A stretch of DNA of 13,639 nucleotides from an uncultured Bilophila sp. (lineage in GTDB: Bacteria; Desulfobacterota; Desulfovibrionia; Desulfovibrionales; Desulfovibrionaceae): assembly GCA_910585945.1 (NCBI GenBank), contig CAJUHZ010000054.1, forward strand, positions 1 to 13,639, written 5' to 3'. Positions 1-7,212 of this stretch are shown here, one piece after another. Both the position numbers and the translations under genes were made by a program. Numbering within the stretch: the first letter of the stretch is position 1; each line of letters begins with the position of its first letter. The notes under the pieces were generated by a model that had not been told where the DNA came from, searched no databases, and saw only the letters and a program-made list of their open reading frames with translations.

Positions 1-73
1 CTCCTATGCCAGGAACACTAACTTTTCAATGGACCTGTTTTGAGGGGAGGGGTCAGCAGGAAGTTGTTTCCGC

Positions 74-415
74 CTACAATTTCCCCAGAGGGACATCAGG
101 GGATCGAAGGGTGGGCGCGGGCTTTGTATCGCCTTCGGGCTTTGCTTTTTTCGGTTTTTTATGGGGTTGGGATGCTCCATTCTCCGCCTTCAGAAATTTT
201 TCCGTAAGGTACACTGGGATAATGATGCCCGCGTTCTTCAGCATCATGCTCAGTTCCTGTGGCGTGTAGCCTTTCTTGAAGGCTTTGCGAAAATCCTTCT
301 CCAGTATTCCGGCAGCCTCTTCCCGTGTTTTTCTGTTGTCTTTGACCGGTAGCTCGGTGAGCAGTCTTTGGGCTTGCCTGATTTGTTCCGGTCGTATCGT
401 TCCGCCTTTTTTCAT
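74..415 (-). CDS. Small helix-turn-helix-like relaxosome accessory protein (TraK-position)
   Basis: 113 aa. The start at 415 is chosen because AAAGGAGAAG lies just upstream; the frame stays open further but without protein-like sequence. Residues 1-40 are charged and helical. Residues 41-78 hold a KKGYTPQELSMMLKNAGI segment that resembles a helix-turn-helix in small mobilization proteins. The tail (80-113) is Lys/Pro-rich and probably disordered. It is divergent from mobC and faces away from the oriT, the same arrangement as traK-oriT-traJ-traI in IncP plasmids. This suggests an oriT-binding accessory factor or autoregulator of the mob genes. That role is inferred from position, and I cannot name the family with certainty. 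No counterpart is visible beside the second oriT before the window ends. Confidence 0.7.
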   Translation of the reverse strand: MKKGGTIRPEQIRQAQRLLTELPVKDNRKTREEAAGILEKDFRKAFKKGYTPQELSMMLKNAGIIIPVYLTEKFLKAENGASQPHKKPKKAKPEGDTKPAPTLRSPDVPLGKL

Positions 416-452
416 GGCTTCTTCTCCTTTCCGAGTATTTTGCAGCACTATA

Positions 453-483
453 GGCGAAATCTTCATCTTCCTACAATTTCGCC
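453..483. promoter_or_regulatory. Perfect 8-bp inverted repeat upstream of the HTH-like gene
   Basis: GGCGAAAT (453-460) and ATTTCGCC (476-483) form a perfect 8-bp inverted repeat with a 15-base spacer. It lies about 40 bases upstream of the small - strand gene. A TATAGT on the - strand abuts it (around 447-452), with only a weak -35 candidate. It could be an operator by which an oriT accessory protein controls its own promoter. The repeat is seen; the function is inference. Confidence 0.35.
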
Positions 484-505
484 ACTGCACGAGGCGGGTT
501 CTTCG

Positions 506-598
506 TGGCAGGATGGGGGTTGTGCTACACGCACAACCCCCATCCTGCCAGGGGACAAGCCCCCTGGAACCCCCGGAATGCTCGGCGCTTCGCTTCTC
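506..598 (+). other. oriT: Origin of transfer oriT-A with IncP-type nic core
   Basis: A perfect 20-bp inverted repeat (506-525 / 531-550, 5-base loop) carries CATCCTGC in its right arm (541-548). This matches the YATCCTG|Y nic consensus of IncP/P-type origins, placing the nick between 547 and 548. Directly 3' is a second hairpin, CCAGGGG (548-554) / CCCCTGG (561-567). Further on is TCGGCGCTTCGCTTCTC (582-598), found identically and at nearly the same distance in the second oriT. The site lies between the divergent HTH-like gene and mobC, the expected position for a MOBP system. No nicking evidence is available, so cleavage position is by homology of the core only. Confidence 0.8.
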
Positions 599-617
599 GC
601 ATTCCAAAGGCCAAGGC

Positions 618-986
618 ATGAAAGACGGAAAGACGGAAGACAGCGGCCGGAGCGCCGCGCGGAAATGGGTGACGATCCGCGTCACCGAAAGGGAAAAGGC
701 GCGTCTCACGGAGCAGGCGGAAACCGCCGGGCTGTCCTTGTCGGAATATATGCGGCGGCGTTTTTTCGGAGGCAGGCTTGCCGCGCATCTCGACCTGAAC
801 GCCATCGCGGAACTGCGCCGGATCGGCGGCCTGCTCAAGCATAATTTCGAGACGCTTCGGCAGGCAAATGCGCCGCCGGACATTATGAAACGGCAAGAAA
901 ACGCCCTGCGAAATCTGGTCTGGGCCATTCAGAAAATCTCGCTGCACTTCCATGATCGTCAAGAAAATAAAAAATACGAAGACTGA
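618..986 (+). CDS. mobC: MobC/TraJ-like relaxosome protein A
   Basis: 122 aa. The ATG at 618 follows AAAGGCCAAGG. Residues about 16-50 fit a ribbon-helix-helix fold: a basic strand (KWVTIRVT) then helices ending AGLSLSEYMRR. Residues 65-75 carry the conserved ELRRIGGLLKH segment shared with RP4 TraJ and MobC proteins. Such proteins bind the oriT next to nic and recruit the relaxase. The gene starts 20 bases after the oriT box and its last 35 bases overlap the relaxase gene, which implies translational coupling. The family is recognised from motifs. It is close to, but clearly different from, the second mobC at 13137-13460: both have SEYMRR and GGLLKH, while the termini differ. Confidence 0.88.
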   Translation: MKDGKTEDSGRSAARKWVTIRVTEREKARLTEQAETAGLSLSEYMRRRFFGGRLAAHLDLNAIAELRRIGGLLKHNFETLRQANAPPDIMKRQENALRNLVWAIQKISLHFHDRQENKKYED

Positions 987-3204
987 CAAGCCCAAAACGT
1001 GGCAGATAGGCGATTTGGTGGATTACATCCGTTTCCCCCACAACAAAAAGCCACAGGAAAAAATCGAATGTGCGGGCGGGAGGAATTTTTTGTCCTCCAC
1101 GCATGTGGGGCAAAAAACGGAAATGATCGCTCTGGCAAGGGAGTCGGCGCACAGCAGGATGCCGGTACAGCACTGGATTTTTTCCTGGCAGGAAGGGGAA
1201 CAGCCCACGCGAGAACAGGTTGAGGAAGTAGTGGATCTGTTCCTTGAAAAAATGGAGCTGACCGAACATCAGACTGTGTATGGCCTGCACTATGACACGG
1301 ACAATTATCACCTGCATATCGCGGTCAACAGGATGAACCCGGAAACAGGAAAAGTCGTGCTTCCGTTCAACGGATTGGATATCCGCGAGGCGCATAAAAT
1401 TGTGGCGTTCGTTGAGCATAAACAGGGATGGGCCAGTGAAGAAAGTGCCCTGTACGCCGTACTGGAAGATGGGGAGCTGGCGCGAAGAAGAACGGGCCGC
1501 GAGATAAAACCGAAGCAGGTCGCGCTGGATTTTGAACACGCCACCGGCGAAAAATCCGCCCAGCGCATCGCGCAGGAACGCGGGCACGCCATCATCAAGA
1601 GAGCAAAATCGTGGGCCGAGTTGCATGAAAAGCTGGCGGGAGTCGGTTTGCGTTTCGAGGAAAAGGGTTCCGGGGCCATCATTTTTGTGGGCGACATTGC
1701 CGTGAAGGCATCTTCCGTGGATCGCGCCTTCAGCATGGGAAAGCTCTGCAAGCGGTTGGGGGATTTTGAGGAAGGAACGTACCCCGATGACCAGGGAAAG
1801 ATTGCCCCGGAGCCGGTAAGTTCCGTCAATCTCAAAGAGTGGAAGGCGTATCAGGAGGCGTTTGCCGGGGCGTTGGGTAAAGCGGGAACAGCGCAGAACG
1901 CCGAGCTTGCCCGGATGAAGGAACGGCACAGAGTCGAGCGAAAAGGGGCGCTTTCCCGTCTGGCGAAATACGGCTTGCCGGTGCTGAATATCGCCCGGCA
2001 TTGCCTGATGGTGCAGCAGAGAGCGGAACGGCGTTCTTTGCGTTCTGGCCGGAAAAAGGCGCGTGGCGGCAAGCCGCGTTTTGAAGCCTGGTTACAGGCG
2101 CAAGGGTTGTTTCGGCAGGCCGAGCGTTGGCGACACCGCGCGGCATGGGAACAGGCGAGACTCGCCCCGCCCGCCCCACAACGGACAGCGGAGGAAGCGG
2201 AAGCCATGCGCGAGCTTGAGGATTTCAGGAGGTATGCCGATGCGGTCAATGCGGAACGCTACCGCGTGACCTGCATCAGGATGGACGAGGATGGCAAAAA
2301 GACTTTTATTCTGGACAAGAAAGGCGGCATGACCAGAGGCTTTTCCCCGGACGAACTGGAGGCGCACATGCCGGAAATGCTGCGCTTCCAGCGGCGCGGC
2401 GAAAATATCTACTACACACCGCTGTCGGATGGCCGGCATCATATCCTTATCGACGACATGACCCGCGAGAGTTTGAAGAAGCTACAGGAGGACGGCTTCC
2501 GGCCCGCCGTGGTGCTGGAAAGCTCACCGGGGAATTACCAATGTGTGCTGACCATTCCCAGGCTGGGCACGGAATTTGACCGGGGTGTGGGCAACCGCAT
2601 CACGGAGCGCCTGAACCGGGAGTACGGCGACAAAAAGCTGTGCGGCTGCATCCATCCCCACCGCGCGCCGGGCTTTGAGAACCGCAAGCCAAAGCATCGG
2701 CGGAAAGACGGGACGTTCCCGCAAGTGAAGCTTCTGTTTGCGGAGCGCCGGGAGTGCGGCAAGACGCTTGCTCTGGCCAGAAGGATTGACCATGAGTATG
2801 CGGAGGCCGCCGAGAAGCGGAAGGCCGAGCAGCGGACGTTTACGATGCCGGACGTTCGGCCCGGCGATCCGGCAGCGGCCTATTATGCCCACCTGGAGAA
2901 TATCCGCAGGCATCTGACCATTGAGGATTACTCCCGCGTGGACGCCATGATCGCTTTGCGGCTTCGCTCCAACGGCCACAGCCGGGAGGCTGTGGAAGAA
3001 ACCATCCGGGCTTGTGCCCCGACCATCCGGGAAAAGCAGACCGGACGCAACTGGCAGCGATACGCCGAAAGAACGGCGGATTACGCCTTCGGCCCGGCAG
3101 GGGACAGGGATTTGGTAAGGAATGAGCGGTATCGGGAACTGTGGAAAAGTGTGGAAGGCATTAAAAAAGAGGATAGAAGTACACTGCGGACAAAGATGCG
3201 GTGA
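952..3204 (+). CDS. mobA: MOBP relaxase fused to RepB-type primase (MobA/RepB-like)
   Basis: 750 aa. N-terminal relaxase: catalytic Tyr candidate Y25 in GDLVDYIRFP, and the metal-binding motif HYDTDNYHLHIAVN with H113, H120 and H122. It should nick oriT-A, stay covalently attached to the 5' end and pilot the strand to a recipient. Residues about 195-270 hold the conserved SAQRIAQERGHA and KGSGAI...KASSVDR segments. Residues about 433-610 match the RepB primase domain known from RSF1010 MobA/RepB': a DD pair at D501/D502 inside HHILIDD, then HPHRAPGFENRK at 568-579. Such a primase would make the complementary strand after entry. A helical C-terminal domain (about 641-735) follows. It starts inside mobC. 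The fusion is a known architecture. Confidence is high on the relaxase and good on the primase. Confidence 0.9.
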   Translation: MIVKKIKNTKTDKPKTWQIGDLVDYIRFPHNKKPQEKIECAGGRNFLSSTHVGQKTEMIALARESAHSRMPVQHWIFSWQEGEQPTREQVEEVVDLFLEKMELTEHQTVYGLHYDTDNYHLHIAVNRMNPETGKVVLPFNGLDIREAHKIVAFVEHKQGWASEESALYAVLEDGELARRRTGREIKPKQVALDFEHATGEKSAQRIAQERGHAIIKRAKSWAELHEKLAGVGLRFEEKGSGAIIFVGDIAVKASSVDRAFSMGKLCKRLGDFEEGTYPDDQGKIAPEPVSSVNLKEWKAYQEAFAGALGKAGTAQNAELARMKERHRVERKGALSRLAKYGLPVLNIARHCLMVQQRAERRSLRSGRKKARGGKPRFEAWLQAQGLFRQAERWRHRAAWEQARLAPPAPQRTAEEAEAMRELEDFRRYADAVNAERYRVTCIRMDEDGKKTFILDKKGGMTRGFSPDELEAHMPEMLRFQRRGENIYYTPLSDGRHHILIDDMTRESLKKLQEDGFRPAVVLESSPGNYQCVLTIPRLGTEFDRGVGNRITERLNREYGDKKLCGCIHPHRAPGFENRKPKHRRKDGTFPQVKLLFAERRECGKTLALARRIDHEYAEAAEKRKAEQRTFTMPDVRPGDPAAAYYAHLENIRRHLTIEDYSRVDAMIALRLRSNGHSREAVEETIRACAPTIREKQTGRNWQRYAERTADYAFGPAGDRDLVRNERYRELWKSVEGIKKEDRSTLRTKMR

Positions 3205-3277
3205 ACTCTCCAGAACGCCGGATATTGCGGATAACGATAGATTCCGCTAGCGTATCCCACATTGAAGGAGCGATTTC

Positions 3278-4306
3278 ATGAACGAACTTGTTGATCTCTC
3301 TTTTTATAATCAAATCAAAGAAATTTTGGCGACAGCCCGCCAGAAGGTCTACGCTACTGCCAATTTTGCTATGGTAGAGGCATATTGGAATATTGGGAAG
3401 CGGATTGTGGAAAGGCAAGGGGGAGAGACACGAGCTGAGTATGGCGCGAGTCTGATTTCCGAGCTTTCCAGGTTGATGACTGCTGATTTCGGCAAGGGGT
3501 TCACAGCTTCGAACCTTAAGAATATGCGCCAGTTTTATTTGACTTTTCCAAATAGCTACGCACTGCGTAGCGAATTAAGCTGGACTCATTATCGCCTGCT
3601 GATGCGCGTGGAGAGCGAGCAGGCCCGGCAGTTTTATCTTGACGAATGCCTGAAATCTGCTTGGAGCACGCGACAATTGGAGCGGCAGATCAACAGTTTT
3701 TTTTATGAGCGGCTTTTGTCCAGCCAGAAAAAGAAGGAGGTGGCAGCGGAAATTCATACACTTGAACCTGCAAAGCGACCGGAAGATATTATCCGCGATC
3801 CTTATGTGTTGGAATTTCTTGGACTAGAGCCGAATACTGCATTTTATGAGAGTGACTTGGAACAGGCACTCATAGACCATCTTCAAAAATTTTTGCTGGA
3901 ATTGGGAAGAGGCTTCTCTTTTGTCTCTCGTCAAAAAAGGTTTACATTCGACGGGAGACATTTTTATATTGACCTTGTATTTTACAATTATATTTTAAAA
4001 TGTTTTGTATTGATTGACCTCAAATTGGGAGATTTGACCCATCAGGATTTGGGGCAAATGCAGATGTATGTTAATTATTATACTCGCGAAATGATGAATG
4101 ACGGGGATAATCCTCCAATTGGAATAGTGTTATGTTCTGATAAGAGTGAAACTATTGTTAAGTACACTCTTTCTGAAAAAAATACACAGATATTTGCTTC
4201 AAAATATAAACTTTATCTTCCTACCGAAGCGGAGTTACGTTCTGAGTTAGAGTGTGGGTATAGATTAATGGAAAACAAAATATATTCTATAGATAATAAA
4301 GAATAA
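3278..4306 (+). CDS. DUF1016/YhcG-type PD-(D/E)XK nuclease
   Basis: 342 aa. The ATG at 3278 is preceded by AAGGAGCG. The N-terminal DUF1016 region (about 8-170) includes AYWNIGKRIVE, GASLISELS and STRQLERQI, all typical of the YhcG family. The C-terminal PD-(D/E)XK-like nuclease domain (about 180-325) has FYIDLVFYN (D232), IDLKLG (D247-x-K249) and GQMQMYVNYY (Q260). The usual Glu of the E-x-K motif is Asp here, which is conservative. YhcG proteins are common in defence islands and mobile elements, but their biological role is poorly defined. The gene lies 73 bases after the relaxase in the same direction with its own ribosome-binding site. Base composition drops sharply in A+T-rich direction in the last third, as if the gene sits at a transfer boundary. 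Confidence 0.85.
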   Translation: MNELVDLSFYNQIKEILATARQKVYATANFAMVEAYWNIGKRIVERQGGETRAEYGASLISELSRLMTADFGKGFTASNLKNMRQFYLTFPNSYALRSELSWTHYRLLMRVESEQARQFYLDECLKSAWSTRQLERQINSFFYERLLSSQKKKEVAAEIHTLEPAKRPEDIIRDPYVLEFLGLEPNTAFYESDLEQALIDHLQKFLLELGRGFSFVSRQKRFTFDGRHFYIDLVFYNYILKCFVLIDLKLGDLTHQDLGQMQMYVNYYTREMMNDGDNPPIGIVLCSDKSETIVKYTLSEKNTQIFASKYKLYLPTEAELRSELECGYRLMENKIYSIDNKE

Positions 4307-4433
4307 AGGTAAAGCTTATTATTTTTTGATGTCTGGAGAGGATTGTTTGCATTTGATAATATAATTTTATAATAAACTATAATAGGCATTATTAGTTTAT
4401 GAGAGCTATATTAATTTTGATATGGAGGAGCGT
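4307..4433 (+). promoter_or_regulatory. AT-rich leader and possible promoter of the DUF4209 gene
   Basis: This intergenic stretch is almost entirely A+T. It contains TTGCAT near 4348 with TATAAT-like hexamers downstream (around 4369 and 4378). GGAGGAG (4424-4430) is a strong ribosome-binding site for the ATG at 4434. A promoter for the next gene is plausible, but in DNA this AT-rich such hexamers are common by chance. Confidence 0.3.
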
Positions 4434-6182
4434 ATGTGGCCGCAAATCACTAAAGAAGAACTAATAAGTAGCCCATGGCGTGAAGCAGTTAGTATGGCAA
4501 AAAAAGAAATTGCTATAGAGTATTCACAGGTACTTTTTGAGAAATCTAAAAAATTTAGTGACAATAGTTCTGAGTATAGAGCGTTATATTTCTTAGGATT
4601 GATAACAACATTAATGCCAGATGATAAATCTCCATGCTCATTTTATAATCTTCGTACAGAAGAATTTGATGATAATCTTATTGAAATAATTTTTTCATTT
4701 ATTAATGAAATTGATAATAATGTTTTTATATCTCATATGGCGCATATTCTCTGGGTTTTAAAGAAAAAATATAAGTTTGAATCTGCAAAGATTGCTATAG
4801 ATAGCTATATAAAAGTATTTGAAAATATGAGATATATTGATTCAGGTATGTCTTCAAGAATACTTTTACGTGCAGCTAATATTGCCTTAGAACTTGGTAA
4901 GGGTGGAAGGTCTTTATTTAATGAAATATTAAAAATATCTGAAAGCTTTATATGCAGCATACAAAAATTAGAAGTGAATGGATTACATTGTGATATTTTT
5001 GAATTAGTAGTTAAATATGGAAATATTGAATTTTCTATAATTCAAGATAAATGTCAAGAATTTTCTACTTACTTTGAAAGTGAGGGAAATATTGCGCTTG
5101 CAGAAGAATTTTTACATATAAAAAAAAGAAATATACAAAGAAAATGTCCAGATGATCCTAATTTAGTAAAACAAGTAATGATCCAAGAAGCAGAAATGTA
5201 TATTAGATGGGCTGAAAAACAGTCATCATCAATTTCATCGGCAGTGTTTTTTAATAAGGCATTGAATATTTTTCGTGAAATAGGAGAAAAAGATAAAGCT
5301 GAAGCTATTCATTGCAAACTTATAGAGGCGCAAAGTGGGATAATTTCTGAAATGAAAACCAATAAAATAGAAATACCATCTAATGAAGAAATCATCAATA
5401 AAGCTTATACATCAGTATCGAATAAAAGTTGGCAAGATGCGTTGACTGCTATGAGTTTTATGCCACATCTTCCTGATGAAAAGCGTCATTATGAAGAGGC
5501 AAAAAGATTACTTGATACAAGTATAACTAACTATATAGCAAGTGGATTAATAGTTAATGAAAAAGGAAAAACAGTAGCAAAAATTTCTTCATCAGGAATA
5601 CACAGCCATCAAGATGATGCTATTTCTTATCAAATGTCTCAGATTTTTTCGCTATATGTTATTTATAATGTTTTATATATTATTTTACCGTCAGTGCAAT
5701 CAATCAACGCGGAACATTTAATAGATTATAAAACCATATCTTATCTAACATGTAATAATTATTTTATTCCACCTAATCACGAAGAGCTATATAATAGAGG
5801 GTTAGTTTATGGATTTAGAGGAGATTATGAAGCTGCATGTTTATTTTTGATTCCTCAAATAGAAAATTCTATTAGATTTGTAATGGAGAAAAACGGACAA
5901 AGGACTTCAACATGCGATTCGTCAGGAATTCAAAAAGAACGGGATTTAAATGATTTATTAGATGATGAATGGGTGAAAAATTATTTTGGTTCAACTATGA
6001 TATATACTTTGACATCTGCATTAACTAAAAGACCTGGGCCAAATTTTAGAAATCTAATGGCCCATGGATTACTGAATGATATGGATTTTAAGCAGCCGAT
6101 AGCCACTTATATTTGGTGGCTTATATGTCGCCTTTTAATTTCTATTGCTATAAATCCAGAAAAACCATCAGAGCTTAATTAG
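4434..6182 (+). CDS. DUF4209 domain protein (HEPN-like RNxxxHG), putative defence cargo
   Basis: 582 aa. I prefer the ATG at 4434 over the in-frame ATG at 4422, because GGAGGAG sits between them at the right spacing. The protein is helical throughout with no signal peptide. Residues about 1-400 look like TPR-type repeats (for example the FFNKALNIFREIGEKDKAEA region). The C-terminal part (about 440-570) carries RNLMAHG at R539-N540...H544-G545, the RNxxxHG signature of DUF4209. That motif resembles the Rx4-6H active site of HEPN ribonucleases, so RNA cleavage is possible. Known: DUF4209 is defined by this motif, and HEPN domains are frequent in anti-phage systems. Inferred: defence role and any partnership with the nuclease upstream. 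G+C is near 30 percent by eye, far below the flanking mob genes, so recent transfer is likely. Confidence 0.75.
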   Translation: MWPQITKEELISSPWREAVSMAKKEIAIEYSQVLFEKSKKFSDNSSEYRALYFLGLITTLMPDDKSPCSFYNLRTEEFDDNLIEIIFSFINEIDNNVFISHMAHILWVLKKKYKFESAKIAIDSYIKVFENMRYIDSGMSSRILLRAANIALELGKGGRSLFNEILKISESFICSIQKLEVNGLHCDIFELVVKYGNIEFSIIQDKCQEFSTYFESEGNIALAEEFLHIKKRNIQRKCPDDPNLVKQVMIQEAEMYIRWAEKQSSSISSAVFFNKALNIFREIGEKDKAEAIHCKLIEAQSGIISEMKTNKIEIPSNEEIINKAYTSVSNKSWQDALTAMSFMPHLPDEKRHYEEAKRLLDTSITNYIASGLIVNEKGKTVAKISSSGIHSHQDDAISYQMSQIFSLYVIYNVLYIILPSVQSINAEHLIDYKTISYLTCNNYFIPPNHEELYNRGLVYGFRGDYEAACLFLIPQIENSIRFVMEKNGQRTSTCDSSGIQKERDLNDLLDDEWVKNYFGSTMIYTLTSALTKRPGPNFRNLMAHGLLNDMDFKQPIATYIWWLICRLLISIAINPEKPSELN

Positions 6183-6197
6183 CGAACTATATTATTG

Positions 6198-6229
6198 AGG
6201 GCGGACTGTGTTTTTGTCAAGTCCGCCCT
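6198..6229. terminator. Hairpin terminator between convergent genes
   Basis: AGGGCGGACT (6198-6207) pairs perfectly with AGTCCGCCCT (6220-6229) across a 12-base loop. It sits between the end of the DUF4209 gene (+) and the end of rdgC (-), 6 bases past the rdgC stop. Neither side has a long T run; the - strand exit is the more A+T-rich. It probably ends both transcripts. Confidence 0.6.
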
Positions 6230-6235
6230 TAGACA

Positions 6236-7129
6236 TTACGCCAAACCCACCCCCTCCACCATATCCGCCACAGCGGCGCAGAGATCGGCATTCACGAGGA
6301 ACGTCGCATCCTCTTCCGCGCCTTTTTCCGCTTTGGGCAGTTTCAGGCCAGACACAGCCAGCCCGGCATCCAGCGTGAACTCCAGTTGCCGTTCGGGATC
6401 GGCGTCCGAGGTGGCTACCAGGTGCAGCTTCTGGATAGCCATGCCTTCCTCAAGCGCCTGAGCCACGGCGTTCAGGCTGTTCTGCACGGCAACGGCGGCT
6501 TTTTCCTCGGCCTGTTCGGAAGCGGCCAGGCTGGCGGAACCCATCGGATGCAGGGTGTAGCCTTCGCACGGATAGCCTTCCCCGCGCAGGATGGCGGCAA
6601 AGAGCTTCGGCATGTCTCCGGCAGGCGTGATGGGTGTAACGTCAATGCCGAACGTGGTCTTGAACAGCTCCAGCACCGGCTGAACGGCTTTTGCGGAAGC
6701 CGATCCCACAAGCAGGCGTCCCTTTTCCGCATCCCACAGGCAGTCGATGAGAGACGGCACAAATTCCGCCCTGGCGGTCAGTTTGGCGGTAATGGCCTCT
6801 TTCAGTTCCTTTTTGCGCTTGCCGCCCACCTTTTTGCCGGAGGCGATTTCCTCCCGCACGGCTTCGGCAAGCTGGAGGCGGATGACGGCTCCGGACGCCT
6901 TGCGCGTGTCCAGCCGGAAGGAAAAGCCCATGAAACGGGCATCCACGGAGGCCAGCTCAAAACCGTCGGTATCCAGCGGATCGCCAAGACCCACCCAGCC
7001 GAAGCGCCTGCCGTCCGCGTCGATTTCAGGTGTGAAAGCGTGTTGCCGCAAGGCATCCAGATCAAGCGAGGTGGGGGAATCGGCCTTGCAGATCATCAAA
7101 GCTGTGCTGGAGGACATAAAACCGGACAT
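6236..7129 (-). CDS. rdgC: RdgC-like recombination-associated DNA-binding protein
   Basis: 297 aa. The ATG at 7129 is chosen because AAGGAG precedes it by 5 bases; an upstream in-frame ATG at 7162 has no such site. The protein matches the general plan of RdgC, a toroidal DNA-binding protein that limits RecA filament loading: an N-terminal segment with FTPEI...GRRFGWVGLGD (about 35-50), a long basic helix region with KKVGGKRKKELKEAI (about 100-115), then GSASAKAVQPVLELFKTTFG (about 140-160) and an acidic C-terminus ending in a helix like that of RdgC. E. coli RdgC is 303 aa, so length agrees. It lies 83 bases downstream of the helicase/methylase remnant on the same strand. RdgC-like genes are often carried by plasmids and ICEs; its role here in element recombination is inferred. 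Confidence 0.75.
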   Translation of the reverse strand: MSGFMSSSTALMICKADSPTSLDLDALRQHAFTPEIDADGRRFGWVGLGDPLDTDGFELASVDARFMGFSFRLDTRKASGAVIRLQLAEAVREEIASGKKVGGKRKKELKEAITAKLTARAEFVPSLIDCLWDAEKGRLLVGSASAKAVQPVLELFKTTFGIDVTPITPAGDMPKLFAAILRGEGYPCEGYTLHPMGSASLAASEQAEEKAAVAVQNSLNAVAQALEEGMAIQKLHLVATSDADPERQLEFTLDAGLAVSGLKLPKAEKGAEEDATFLVNADLCAAVADMVEGVGLA

Positions 7130-7212
7130 GATAACTCCTTGTTGTATCGGTTGAAGTGACAAACGTGTTTTTGTTCACCGTAACCCCGCGCGATATGACC
7201 GGCGGGTGATGC

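Noticed and set aside
506..550. Perfect 20-bp palindrome as a transcription terminator
   Set aside because: No T run follows, it lies upstream of mobC, and it contains the IncP-type nic core, so oriT explains it better.
276..617. Upstream extension of mobC A to 236 codons
   Set aside because: It would translate through the oriT palindrome and antisense to the HTH-like gene; homology with mobC B begins after the ATG at 618.
416..928. Upstream extension of the 113-aa HTH-like gene to 284 codons
   Set aside because: The extension runs through oriT and antisense to mobC; the ATG at 415 with AAAGGAGAAG is the sensible start.
883..2001. Long - strand reading frame (372 codons) opposite mobC and relaxase A
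   Set aside because: It is the antisense of clearly recognised genes in GC-rich DNA, and has no family resemblance or ribosome-binding site.
6386..7159. + strand frame of 257 codons opposite rdgC
   Set aside because: The - strand product matches the RdgC family and has a good ribosome-binding site; the + frame is antisense.
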